A stretch of DNA of 64,000 bases from Planctomycetota bacterium (GTDB lineage Bacteria; Planctomycetota; UBA1135; UBA2386), in the NCBI GenBank assembly GCA_016794425.1, contig JAEUHR010000053.1:62001-126000 (forward strand), in the 5' to 3' direction. Of the stretch, positions 26,293 to 33,856 are shown piece after piece. Numbering within the stretch: the stretch's first letter is position 1; each line of letters begins with the position of its first letter. The position numbers and the translations under genes were made by a program. The notes below the pieces were generated by a model. That model saw only the letters and a program-made list of their open reading frames with translations, ran no database searches and was not told the origin of the DNA.

Positions 26293-27324
26293 TCAAGATG
26301 CCGTGTGCGGAAGATCAGGGGTTCGTGAAGGAGCCGTGAAGAGCGGCGGCAGGCCGTCGGCGTCCGGCTGTTCGCCGGTGGGGCGGTGGCGGAAGCGCCG
26401 GCTCTGCCAGAACCACTGTTCCGGCGCTTCGGCGATGCCGCGGCCGAGCGCGTCGTTGATGCGCGCCGTGATCGCGAGCAGGTCGCGCTCGCGGTCGCCG
26501 GTCGCTGCGTCGCGGACCACGTCGTAGATGCGCAGCCGGTAGCGCATGCGGCCGGTGCGCAGCACGGCGACCACCGCGATCGGCGCGCCGGTGGCGAGGT
26601 GCAGCAGCGCCGGGCTCGCGACCGTGCGCGCGACGGTGCCGAGGAACGGCGCCTCGACGGCGCTGTGCTTGCCGCCGCCGTCGGCGAGGATGCCGGTGAC
26701 CTTGTGCTCGCCGAGCACGCGCAGCAGCGTGCGCAACACGTTCTTGCGCGCGACGACGGTCTGGCCGCTGCCGGTGCGCAGCCGTTCGATCAGCCGGTTC
26801 AGCGCCGGCAGCGGGCTCGGTCGGAACACCGACCACAGCGGCAGCCCCAGCAGGCCGGCGACGTGGCCGGAGACGTCCCAGACGCCGATGTGGCCGGTGG
26901 CGAAGATCAGGCCCTTGCCCTCGTCGAACAGCGCCTGCAGCCGCGGGTACTCGGCGAGGTCGCAGTGCGTGGCCGCGTTCGCGCGCGTGATGCGGTGCAT
27001 GCGGCAGAAGTCGATCGCGAGCCAGGCGATGTGGCGCGACCAGCGCCACAGGTGGCCACGCGGCCGGTGCGGGCCGAGCGGCGCGCCGGCGCGGAAGGCG
27101 ATGCGGCAGTTGCGCCAGTAGCCGCTGCTGCGCCGGCCGCGCCGGTCGCGCAGCGACCAGTAGGCGAACCACGGCAGCGCCAGCAGGTCGCCGAGCGCGT
27201 AGGCGAGCCGCGTCGGCAGCGCGCCGACCAGCCGGATCAGCAGCGCGAACGCACCGACCAGCACGCGCTGCCACAGCGGGTCGCGCGCGCGCGGGCTCGG
27301 GCGGTCGTCGTCGTCGTCGGTCAT
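26293..27324 (-). CDS. LpxL/HtrB-family acyltransferase
   Basis: 343 residues. N-terminal Asp-rich cytoplasmic tip, one hydrophobic helix (LVGAFALLIRLVGAL), then the acyltransferase domain with the HX4D motif HIGVWD and a conserved RPSPLPALNRLIERLR segment. The family adds secondary acyl chains to lipid A or related lipids on the inner membrane. The stop is 35 bp before pstS, and the last codons contain the PHO-like box. ATG overlaps the MFS stop by 4 bp. Confidence 0.85.
   Translation of the reverse strand: MTDDDDDRPSPRARDPLWQRVLVGAFALLIRLVGALPTRLAYALGDLLALPWFAYWSLRDRRGRRSSGYWRNCRIAFRAGAPLGPHRPRGHLWRWSRHIAWLAIDFCRMHRITRANAATHCDLAEYPRLQALFDEGKGLIFATGHIGVWDVSGHVAGLLGLPLWSVFRPSPLPALNRLIERLRTGSGQTVVARKNVLRTLLRVLGEHKVTGILADGGGKHSAVEAPFLGTVARTVASPALLHLATGAPIAVVAVLRTGRMRYRLRIYDVVRDAATGDRERDLLAITARINDALGRGIAEAPEQWFWQSRRFRHRPTGEQPDADGLPPLFTAPSRTPDLPHTAS
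26324..26341 (-). promoter_or_regulatory. PHO-box-like direct repeat upstream of pstS
   Basis: On the minus strand CTTCACG-GCTC-CTTCACG gives two identical 7-bp repeats with a 4-bp spacer, an 11-bp period as in PhoB and PhoP boxes. It ends 67 bp before the pstS ATG and lies inside the last codons of the acyltransferase gene. No good -10 is visible; a weak candidate (GATCTT) is 7-8 bp further on. Confidence 0.45.
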
Positions 27325-28643
27325 GGCCGGGTCGCCGCGCCGGATCGCGGCATGCGCACCATCGCCAGGCAGGCGATGCCGAGCAACAGCGGAGCGCACT
27401 GCGCGAGCAGGGCGGTGCGGCTGCCCCAGTGGTCCGCGATCACGCCGTAGACCGCGCTGCCGACCACCGAGACCTTCACCGTGATGCCGTACAGGCCGAA
27501 GAACTCGCCGATGCGTTCGCGCGGCGCCAGTTGCAGCAGCAGCTTGCGGCCGGCGGTCCAGACGCCGGCCATGCCCAGTGCGCCGCCGAGCACCAGCGTG
27601 CCGGTGAACGCCGCGGTGTCGCCGCCGCCGAACCACGCGCCGCCGGCCAGCGCCAGACCGAGCGCCAGCGCCGACGCACGCAGCACGGCCAGCGCGTGCC
27701 GGTCGGTCCAGCGTGCGACCAGCACACCGAAGCCGAACGCGAGGCCGCTGAACACCAGTCCCAGCAGGCCCAGGAACGCGACCATGCTGCGCGCGCCGGG
27801 GCCGAACTCGAGGCCGAACCAGCGCAGCGAGCCGGCCGCGAACGGCGCCGCGAACGCGTCCTTGACGTAGTCGCCGAAGAACTGCACCGCGGTGTTCATC
27901 ACGTCGACGACGCAGAAGTTGCCGAGCAGGAACCACAGCAGCGCGCGGTGCCGCGGCAGTTCGCGCAGCGTCGTGCCGAGGCCGCGCCAGCTCGCGCGCA
28001 GCGCCGGTCCGAGCGGGCCCGGTTCGATCGGCCGTCGGTCGCGCACCAGCACGAGGCACGGCAGCGCGAACAGCAGGAACGCGGCGCCGCCGAATGCGAG
28101 GTAGGCCGGCGCTTCGCCGAAGCCGGCCGGCGGCACCAGCAGCAGGGCCACCAGCACGACGATGTTGCCGAAGTAGCCGACGCCGGTGCCGATGCCGCTG
28201 AGCCAGCCCTGGCGCGCCGGCGGCGCGACCGACGGCAACAGCACATTGTAGAACGTCAGTGCCGACTGGTAGGTGACGTTGGCGACGAACAGTCCGGCCA
28301 GCAACTGCGCCGCGCTGCCGCCGAGGCCCCAGGCCAGCATCATGGCGACGTTGCCGAGCGTCGCCAGCGTCAGCAGCGTGCGGGTGCGGCCGGTGCGGTC
28401 GGCCAGCGCGCCGAGCAGCGGACTCAGCAGTCCGGCCAGCAGCATCGACACCGTCGTCGTGACGCCGAGGCTGGTGCGCGCATCGAGCGTGCCGGCGAAG
28501 GTCTCGGTGAAGTACGGCGTGAACAGGTAGGTCACGGCCGCCGCGTAGATCGTGTTGGCCAGGTCGTAGACGACCCAGCTGGCCGCGCGCAGCGACGTAC
28601 CGGCGTCGCTCGGCGGGGGCGGCGGGGCGGTGGCCGGGGCCAT
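27321..28643 (-). CDS. MFS transporter, UMF1/Atg22-like
   Basis: 440 residues, about 12 predicted helices. N-terminal SWVVYDLANTIYAAAV and the loop GALADRTGRTRTLL fit the UMF1 (Atg22-like) branch of the major facilitator superfamily; substrate unknown. Pro/Ala-rich N-terminal tail. The loop after helix 6 (RDRRPIEPGPLGPALRA) is long and basic. Divergent from the CBS protein across 94 bp. Confidence 0.85.
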   Translation of the reverse strand: MAPATAPPPPPSDAGTSLRAASWVVYDLANTIYAAAVTYLFTPYFTETFAGTLDARTSLGVTTTVSMLLAGLLSPLLGALADRTGRTRTLLTLATLGNVAMMLAWGLGGSAAQLLAGLFVANVTYQSALTFYNVLLPSVAPPARQGWLSGIGTGVGYFGNIVVLVALLLVPPAGFGEAPAYLAFGGAAFLLFALPCLVLVRDRRPIEPGPLGPALRASWRGLGTTLRELPRHRALLWFLLGNFCVVDVMNTAVQFFGDYVKDAFAAPFAAGSLRWFGLEFGPGARSMVAFLGLLGLVFSGLAFGFGVLVARWTDRHALAVLRASALALGLALAGGAWFGGGDTAAFTGTLVLGGALGMAGVWTAGRKLLLQLAPRERIGEFFGLYGITVKVSVVGSAVYGVIADHWGSRTALLAQCAPLLLGIACLAMVRMPRSGAATRP

Positions 28644-28737
28644 CGGCGCAGTGTGCCGGTTGGCGGCCGGGCCGCAAGCGCGCGGCCGGCGCCGGAATCC
28701 TCGTGCGCGCAGCCGTCGCCTCGGGCAGGATCGCGGC

Positions 28738-29328
28738 ATGCACGTGCACGAACTGATGAGCCGGGAGCCGCGTGCGGCTCGTCTCGGGGAGCGTCTCGAC
28801 GCGGCGGCGCGGATCCTGTGGGAGGCCGACTGCGGCTTCGTGCCCGTCGTCGACGCGGCTGGCGCCGTGGTCGGGGTCGTCACCGACCGCGACCTCTGCA
28901 TGGCCGTCTACACGCAGGGCCGTTCGCTGGGCGAGATCCCGGTTGCCGCCGTGATGGCGCGCGAGGTCCGCACCTGCCGCGCCGACGACACCGTCGCCGC
29001 CGCGCTGCAGACGATGCAGGCGGCGCAGGTGCACCGCCTGCCGGTCGTCGATGCCCGCAACGTGCTGGTCGGCGTGCTGTCGACCAACGACCTCGTGCGC
29101 GCGGCCGCACAGCGGCCGGCCGCGGTCGACGCGCAGGGCGTGTTGCGCTGCCTGGCCGGGGTCGGTGCGCCGCGCCGCACGCCGGCAGCGCCCGCCGCAC
29201 CGGCGGCGGCGCGCCCGGCGGCGAAGCCGGCGGCGCCGGTGCCGACCACGGCGGCGGCCGAGGCGGCGACGCCGGTGCCCGAGGCGAAGCCGAAGGCGCG
29301 GCCGAAGGGCAAGGGCAAGAAGGCCTGA
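28738..29328 (+). CDS. CBS-domain protein with basic tail
   Basis: 196 residues. Two CBS domains cover about residues 1-125 (MHVHELMSREP, VVTDRDLCMAV; VMAREVRTC, GVLSTNDLV); such pairs bind adenine nucleotides. Residues 138-196 are a low-complexity Ala/Pro/Lys tail ending KARPKGKGKKA, similar in composition to histone H1-like tails, perhaps nucleic-acid or membrane binding. 94 bp before mlaE, same strand. Confidence 0.82.
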   Translation: MHVHELMSREPRAARLGERLDAAARILWEADCGFVPVVDAAGAVVGVVTDRDLCMAVYTQGRSLGEIPVAAVMAREVRTCRADDTVAAALQTMQAAQVHRLPVVDARNVLVGVLSTNDLVRAAAQRPAAVDAQGVLRCLAGVGAPRRTPAAPAAPAAARPAAKPAAPVPTTAAAEAATPVPEAKPKARPKGKGKKA

Positions 29329-29422
29329 ACGACGGTGCCGGCCGCCGGCATGCACGGTCGCGGCTCGCGTTCGGCGGCCGGGCGTGCCCGCCGCGGGCGG
29401 CTGGCTGCGTGAGTGCACGGCG

Positions 29423-30547
29423 ATGGACCCGTCCTTCACGTTGACGCGCGAACCGGCGGCCGATGGCCGCCTGCGCCTGCGCCTGCAGGGTTCGCTGACG
29501 CTGCGCGACGGCGCGCGGTTGTGGCGCGACCTCGCCGCCGCCTGCGCCGGCTACGCCGAGGTCGAGGTCGACCTCGCTGCGGTCGAGCGGCTCGACGGCG
29601 GCGCGGCCGCGTTGCTCGCCGGCAGCGCGCTGCGCCAGGGCGAACGCGGCGGCCGCATCGTCTGGGTCGGCGCGACCGGCGACACGGCGAAGCTGCTCGA
29701 CCTCTACGACTGCGGGCCCGGCGCCCCGTGCGAACGCACCGAGCCGCGCCAGCCGGGCCTGCTGGCCGACATCGGCACGTTCGCGATCGCCGCGGTCGAC
29801 ACCACGCGGCAGATCCTCGCGTTCGTCGGCGACCTCGTGACCGGCGTGCTGCTGGCGGTGCGGCGGCCGCGCAGCGTGCACACGGCCGACCTCGGCGTGC
29901 TGCTCGAGCGCGCCGGCACCGACGGCATGCCGATCGTGCTGCTGATCAACTTCCTGGTCGGCGCGATCCTCGGCCTGCAGGGCGCCATCCAGCTGCACCG
30001 GTTCGGCGGCGATCCGTTCCTCGCCAACCTGGTCGGGCTGTCGGTGGTGCGCGAACTGGGCCCGCTGATGACCGCGATCCTGGTCACCGGCCGGTCCGGC
30101 GCCGCCTACGCGGCCGAGCTCGGCACGATGACGGTCAACGAGGAGATCGACGCGCTGCGCACGCTCGGCCAGGATCCGCAGCGGTTCCTGGTGTTCCCGC
30201 GCGTCGTCACGCTGCTGCTGGTGCTGCCGGTGCTGACCCTGGTCGGCGACCTGGTCGGCTCGTTCGGCGGCCTCGTGATCGCGATGGTCTATCTCGACCA
30301 GCCGGCGGTCGTCTACCTGCAGTCGTTCCAGCAGGCCGTGTCGTTCGGCGACGTCGGCACCGGGCTGCTGAAGAGCGTCGCGTTCGCGATCGCGATCGGT
30401 CTGATCGCCTGCCAGCGCGGGCTCGCGACGCGCGGCGGTGCGGTCGGCGTCGGCCGCGCGACGACGTCGGCGGTGGTGGTGGTGCTGTTCAGCCTGGTGG
30501 CGCTCGACGCGGCGTTCACCTGGGTGTTCTCGCTGCTGGACTGGTGA
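29423..30547 (+). CDS. mlaE: MlaE-type lipid transporter permease with fused STAS (MlaB-like) domain
   Basis: 374 residues. Residues 1-95 form a STAS domain as in MlaB, and residues 115-374 are the MlaE permease (ASLxGxLxLH-like segment QGAIQLHRFGG, VVRELGPLMTAILVTGRSG, EIDALRTLGQDPQRFLVFPRV). In E. coli MlaB is a separate subunit and its conserved Thr is required; here the position is Gly (LDGGAAALL), so regulation by phosphorylation is unlikely. ATG follows with no overlap; mlaF starts 1 bp after the stop. Confidence 0.9.
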   Translation: MDPSFTLTREPAADGRLRLRLQGSLTLRDGARLWRDLAAACAGYAEVEVDLAAVERLDGGAAALLAGSALRQGERGGRIVWVGATGDTAKLLDLYDCGPGAPCERTEPRQPGLLADIGTFAIAAVDTTRQILAFVGDLVTGVLLAVRRPRSVHTADLGVLLERAGTDGMPIVLLINFLVGAILGLQGAIQLHRFGGDPFLANLVGLSVVRELGPLMTAILVTGRSGAAYAAELGTMTVNEEIDALRTLGQDPQRFLVFPRVVTLLLVLPVLTLVGDLVGSFGGLVIAMVYLDQPAVVYLQSFQQAVSFGDVGTGLLKSVAFAIAIGLIACQRGLATRGGAVGVGRATTSAVVVVLFSLVALDAAFTWVFSLLDW

Positions 30548-30548
30548 C

Positions 30549-31289
30549 ATGGCCCGCGTGCTCGCAGTCCGCGACCTCAGCATCGGCTACGGCGGCGAAG
30601 CGCTGCTCGAGGAGATCGCGTTCGACGTGCAGCGCGGCGAGGTGTTCGCGATCCTCGGCGGGTCCGGCTCGGGCAAGTCGACGCTGCTGCGCACGCTGAT
30701 CGGCCTGCAGCCGCCGCTGCAGGGCCGCGTGCACTTCACCGGCATCGGCCCACCCGAACGCGCGATGACGCCGCCGCGGTTCGGCGTCGTGTTCCAGTCG
30801 GCGGCACTGTTCGGTTCGTCGACGCTGCTGCAGAACGTGCTGTTGCCGCTGCAGAAGTGGACCGACCTGCCGCCCGACGCGGCGACCGCGGTGGCGATGG
30901 GGCGCCTGCGGCTGGTCGGCCTCGAACGGTTCGCGCACCACCTGCCGTCCGAGGTGTCCGGCGGCATGAAGAAGCGCTGCGGCATCGCGCGCGCGCTGGC
31001 GCTCGATCCGCCGATCCTGTTCCTCGACGAGCCGTCGGCCGGGCTCGATCCGATCACGAGTGCCGACCTGGACCGACTGATCCTGACGCTGGCGCGGCGC
31101 CTCGCCGTTACCATCGTGCTGGTGACCCACGAGCTGCCGTCGATCTTGCACACCGCCGACCAGTGCATCCTGCTCGATTCCCGCGCCCGCGGCGTGATCG
31201 CCCGCGGCGCGCCGCGCGAGCTGGCCGAGCGTTCGACCGACGTCCGCGTGCAGGCCTTCTTCCAGCGGCGCGAGGCTGGCCACGCATGA
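30549..31289 (+). CDS. mlaF: Mla-type lipid transporter ATPase
   Basis: 246 residues. Walker A GGSGSGKST, Q-loop VVFQSAALF, signature VSGGMKKR (the MlaF/TGD3 form), Walker B ILFLDEP and H-loop VTHEL are all intact. Powers phospholipid movement between the membranes. Confidence 0.94.
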   Translation: MARVLAVRDLSIGYGGEALLEEIAFDVQRGEVFAILGGSGSGKSTLLRTLIGLQPPLQGRVHFTGIGPPERAMTPPRFGVVFQSAALFGSSTLLQNVLLPLQKWTDLPPDAATAVAMGRLRLVGLERFAHHLPSEVSGGMKKRCGIARALALDPPILFLDEPSAGLDPITSADLDRLILTLARRLAVTIVLVTHELPSILHTADQCILLDSRARGVIARGAPRELAERSTDVRVQAFFQRREAGHA

Positions 31290-32281
31290 CCGCGCCGGCC
31301 AACCGCTGGAAGCTCGGCCTGTTCGTCGTCGGCGGCCTAGCCGCGCTCGGCCTCGGCGCGACCTGGCTCGGCATGCGCGAGTTCCAACGCGCCTACCACA
31401 CCGCGTTCGCCTACTTCGACGAGGCGCTGACCGGGCTCGAGGAAGGATCACCGGTGAAGTTCCGCGGCGTCACGATCGGCACCGTGAAGCGGATCCGCGT
31501 CGGGCCGGACAAGAAGCACCTGATGGTCGAGGCGTCGCTGTACGACGACTACCTGATCGACCTCGGCCTCGACGTCGCGCGGCTCGAGGGCGACTGCCCG
31601 CTGCCGGAGAACCTGCGCGCGCAGGTCGTGATGTCGTGGGTCACCAGCACCTCGTTCGTGCAGGTCGACTACTTCCCCGATCCGCCGTCGGGTGCGCAGC
31701 AGCTGCCGTTCCCGGTCGGCACCAGCACGATCCGCACCGTGCCGAGCACCGCCAAGGGCCTCGAGGACGCGAGCCGCGAGGTGCTGCGCGAACTGCCGGC
31801 GATGGCCGCGGCGGCGCGCGAGCTGATCGTGATGCTGCGCAGCGACCTGACCGCGCTGCGGCTGCCGGAGATCGGCCGACGCCTCGAGGGCGTGCTCGAC
31901 CTCGCCGAACGCGAACTGCAGAACGTGCGCGAGCGCGGCACCGTCGCGGCGGCGAGCCGCGCGTTCACCGAGGTCGCCGAGCTCGCGGCGGCGTATCGGG
32001 CCGACGGCAACCCGCTGGCGGTGGCGCTGCAGCAGGTGCAGGCGACCGCGGCGACGTTGCAGAGCGAGCTGACGGCGCTCGAACTGCCGGCGACCGGCGG
32101 CAGCGTGCGCGCGGCCGGCGACGCGGTGGCCGCGGCCGGGCAGGACCTGCGCGCCGAACTCGCGCAGCTGCACCGAACGCTGGCGGCGCTCGAACGGCTC
32201 GCGGCGCTGCTCGAACGCGACCCGGGTGCGTTGCTGTACGGCCGCGGCGCCGCCGCACGGTCCCCGTTGGAGTCCCGATGA
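31286..32281 (+). CDS. mlaD: MCE-domain protein MlaD-like
   Basis: 331 residues. One N-terminal membrane helix (about 9-28), then the MCE domain (FDEALTGLEEGSPVKFRGVTIGTVKRI), and a long alpha-helical, Leu/Ala/Glu-rich C-terminal region (about 160-320) that should form a coiled-coil extending into the periplasm. Longer than E. coli MlaD (183 residues) and closer to the layout of PqiB/YebT-like or LetB-type shafts, but with one MCE unit. ATG overlaps mlaF stop by 4 bp. Confidence 0.9.
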   Translation: MTAPANRWKLGLFVVGGLAALGLGATWLGMREFQRAYHTAFAYFDEALTGLEEGSPVKFRGVTIGTVKRIRVGPDKKHLMVEASLYDDYLIDLGLDVARLEGDCPLPENLRAQVVMSWVTSTSFVQVDYFPDPPSGAQQLPFPVGTSTIRTVPSTAKGLEDASREVLRELPAMAAAARELIVMLRSDLTALRLPEIGRRLEGVLDLAERELQNVRERGTVAAASRAFTEVAELAAAYRADGNPLAVALQQVQATAATLQSELTALELPATGGSVRAAGDAVAAAGQDLRAELAQLHRTLAALERLAALLERDPGALLYGRGAAARSPLESR

Positions 32282-32787
32282 AGCGTCGTCTGCGCCTGCT
32301 GCCTCTCTCGTGGTTGCCGTTCGCCGGCTGCCTGTCCTCGGCGCCGCCGTTGCCGCCCGTGCGCTGGTTCGACCCGTCGCCGCCGGCGGCTGCCGCCGAC
32401 CTGCCGCGCGCCAGTGCCGACCTGCGCGTCACCGCCGCCGGGCACCTCGGCCGCGAGTTCGTGATCCGCACCGGGCCGCGCGAGATCGTGTTCGACGACC
32501 GCCACGGCTGGATCGACGAGCCGCAGCACCTGGTCGCGGCGGCGCTGCGCCAGCGCATCGATGCCGGCGCCGAACCGCTCGCGGTGCTGGTCGAGACCTT
32601 CGAACTCGACCTGCAGACCGGCCCCCGCGCCGTGGTGCGCTGCGTCGTGCAGGGGAGTGATCGCCGCCAGCTGGTGACGATCGCCGAACCCGCCTCGGCG
32701 GCGGATGCGCCCGCGTTCGCCGACGCGATGGCGCGGGCGCTGGCGCGGCTGTCCAACGAGGTCGCGCTGCTCGTGCGGGGTGCCTGA
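32278..32787 (+). CDS. ABC-type transport auxiliary lipoprotein (PqiC-like)
   Basis: 169 residues with signal peptide and lipobox (PFAGC, Cys at 18). The domain matches the ABC_trans_aux family that accompanies MCE systems: a small outer-membrane-facing lipoprotein with the strand pair LRVTAAGHLGREFVIRT and the ALARLSNEVALLV end. It overlaps mlaD by 4 bp (ATGA), so it is the last gene of the mla operon. Confidence 0.85.
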   Translation: MKRRLRLLPLSWLPFAGCLSSAPPLPPVRWFDPSPPAAAADLPRASADLRVTAAGHLGREFVIRTGPREIVFDDRHGWIDEPQHLVAAALRQRIDAGAEPLAVLVETFELDLQTGPRAVVRCVVQGSDRRQLVTIAEPASAADAPAFADAMARALARLSNEVALLVRGA

Positions 32788-32900
32788 GCGTTCGACCCGG
32801 TGGTCGAGGTTGCAATGTTCGGCGGTGGACGCCATCCTGCGGCGGGAACGGGCGCGAGTGTTGGCCCGCTGGCTGCCATCGCATGGAACGAGAGTCCGAC

Positions 32901-33839
32901 ATGCTGATTCGCCCGGCACGGTTCCATACCGGCCGCGTGGGACTGTTGCTGTTGTCGCTGGCAGCCTGCGCGACCCAGGACGAGTCGGCGCTCGTCGACG
33001 GCCGCCACGTGCGGGACGTCGCCTCTGTGCCGATGCACGTCGCGCTGCGCTCCGTTCGCATCGCGGATCCGCCGGCATCGGTGGCGGGAGCCGCGGACAC
33101 CGTCTTGCTGCGACCGGAAGCGGGGGTGGTGAGCGCATGGACCACGGAACTCGCGGAGCGCCTGCGGGCGCTGAACATGAGCGCGGTCGCCGTGGACGCG
33201 AACGACGATCCTCTGGTCGATTCGCCCTACGACTTGGGCGTGGAGGTCTCGCTGCTGTGGGCGGGGGATCTGCAATCGAGTTCCCATGACTTCATAGGCT
33301 CGTTCCTTGCGTGGGGTTTCCTCTGGCCGCTCTCGGTGACCGAGGTCGCGGCAGTCGAGGACCGGAGTTACCAGGCTCGGATCGGCCTGCACATCCGCTT
33401 GCGGTGGCTCGATGCCGAGCGCGAAGTCCAGGTCGAGGAACTCGGGCCACTGCGTCTGTCCTTTCCCCAGCGCCAGGACGGCTTCTGGTGGAAGGTGGCT
33501 GCTTTCACGCCGGTGTACTTCGTGGCCCCCGATGCCGTCGCCCACCGTGACCGCAACCTCTACCGGAGCATCCTCGACCGCGTGGCGCTGCACGTTGCGC
33601 GAGTCGTCAAGCTGGACCCGCGCCACGCCTCCGGCATGCATCGGTGGGTCGGTGACTACGTCGAGTTCGTGCTGCCGGCTGGCATGGCGGTGCAGGTCGC
33701 CGGCGGCATGCGCGAACGCGGCACCGATCCGGTCCGGTTCCTGGTGCCGAGAGAGACCACGACGGTCCGAGCGACCTTCGAACGCGAGGCATCGGGTGTG
33801 CGGGAGCGCTGGACGCAGACCCTGACGCGGCGGCCGTGA
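32901..33839 (+). CDS. Lipoprotein of unknown function
   Basis: 312 residues. Signal peptide with lipobox LSLAAC (Cys at 23). The mature protein is mixed alpha/beta with a hydrophobic middle (FIGSFLAWGFLWPLSV) that could be a membrane-inserted hairpin. The C-terminal 90 residues (GDYVEFVLPAGMAVQVAGG) read as a beta-sandwich. I cannot name a family. Codon use is visibly less GC-skewed than the mla genes just upstream; the start is set by the lipobox rather than by an ATG six codons earlier. Confidence 0.65.
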   Translation: MLIRPARFHTGRVGLLLLSLAACATQDESALVDGRHVRDVASVPMHVALRSVRIADPPASVAGAADTVLLRPEAGVVSAWTTELAERLRALNMSAVAVDANDDPLVDSPYDLGVEVSLLWAGDLQSSSHDFIGSFLAWGFLWPLSVTEVAAVEDRSYQARIGLHIRLRWLDAEREVQVEELGPLRLSFPQRQDGFWWKVAAFTPVYFVAPDAVAHRDRNLYRSILDRVALHVARVVKLDPRHASGMHRWVGDYVEFVLPAGMAVQVAGGMRERGTDPVRFLVPRETTTVRATFEREASGVRERWTQTLTRRP

Positions 33840-33856
33840 AGGCCGCTCCGCCGCCA

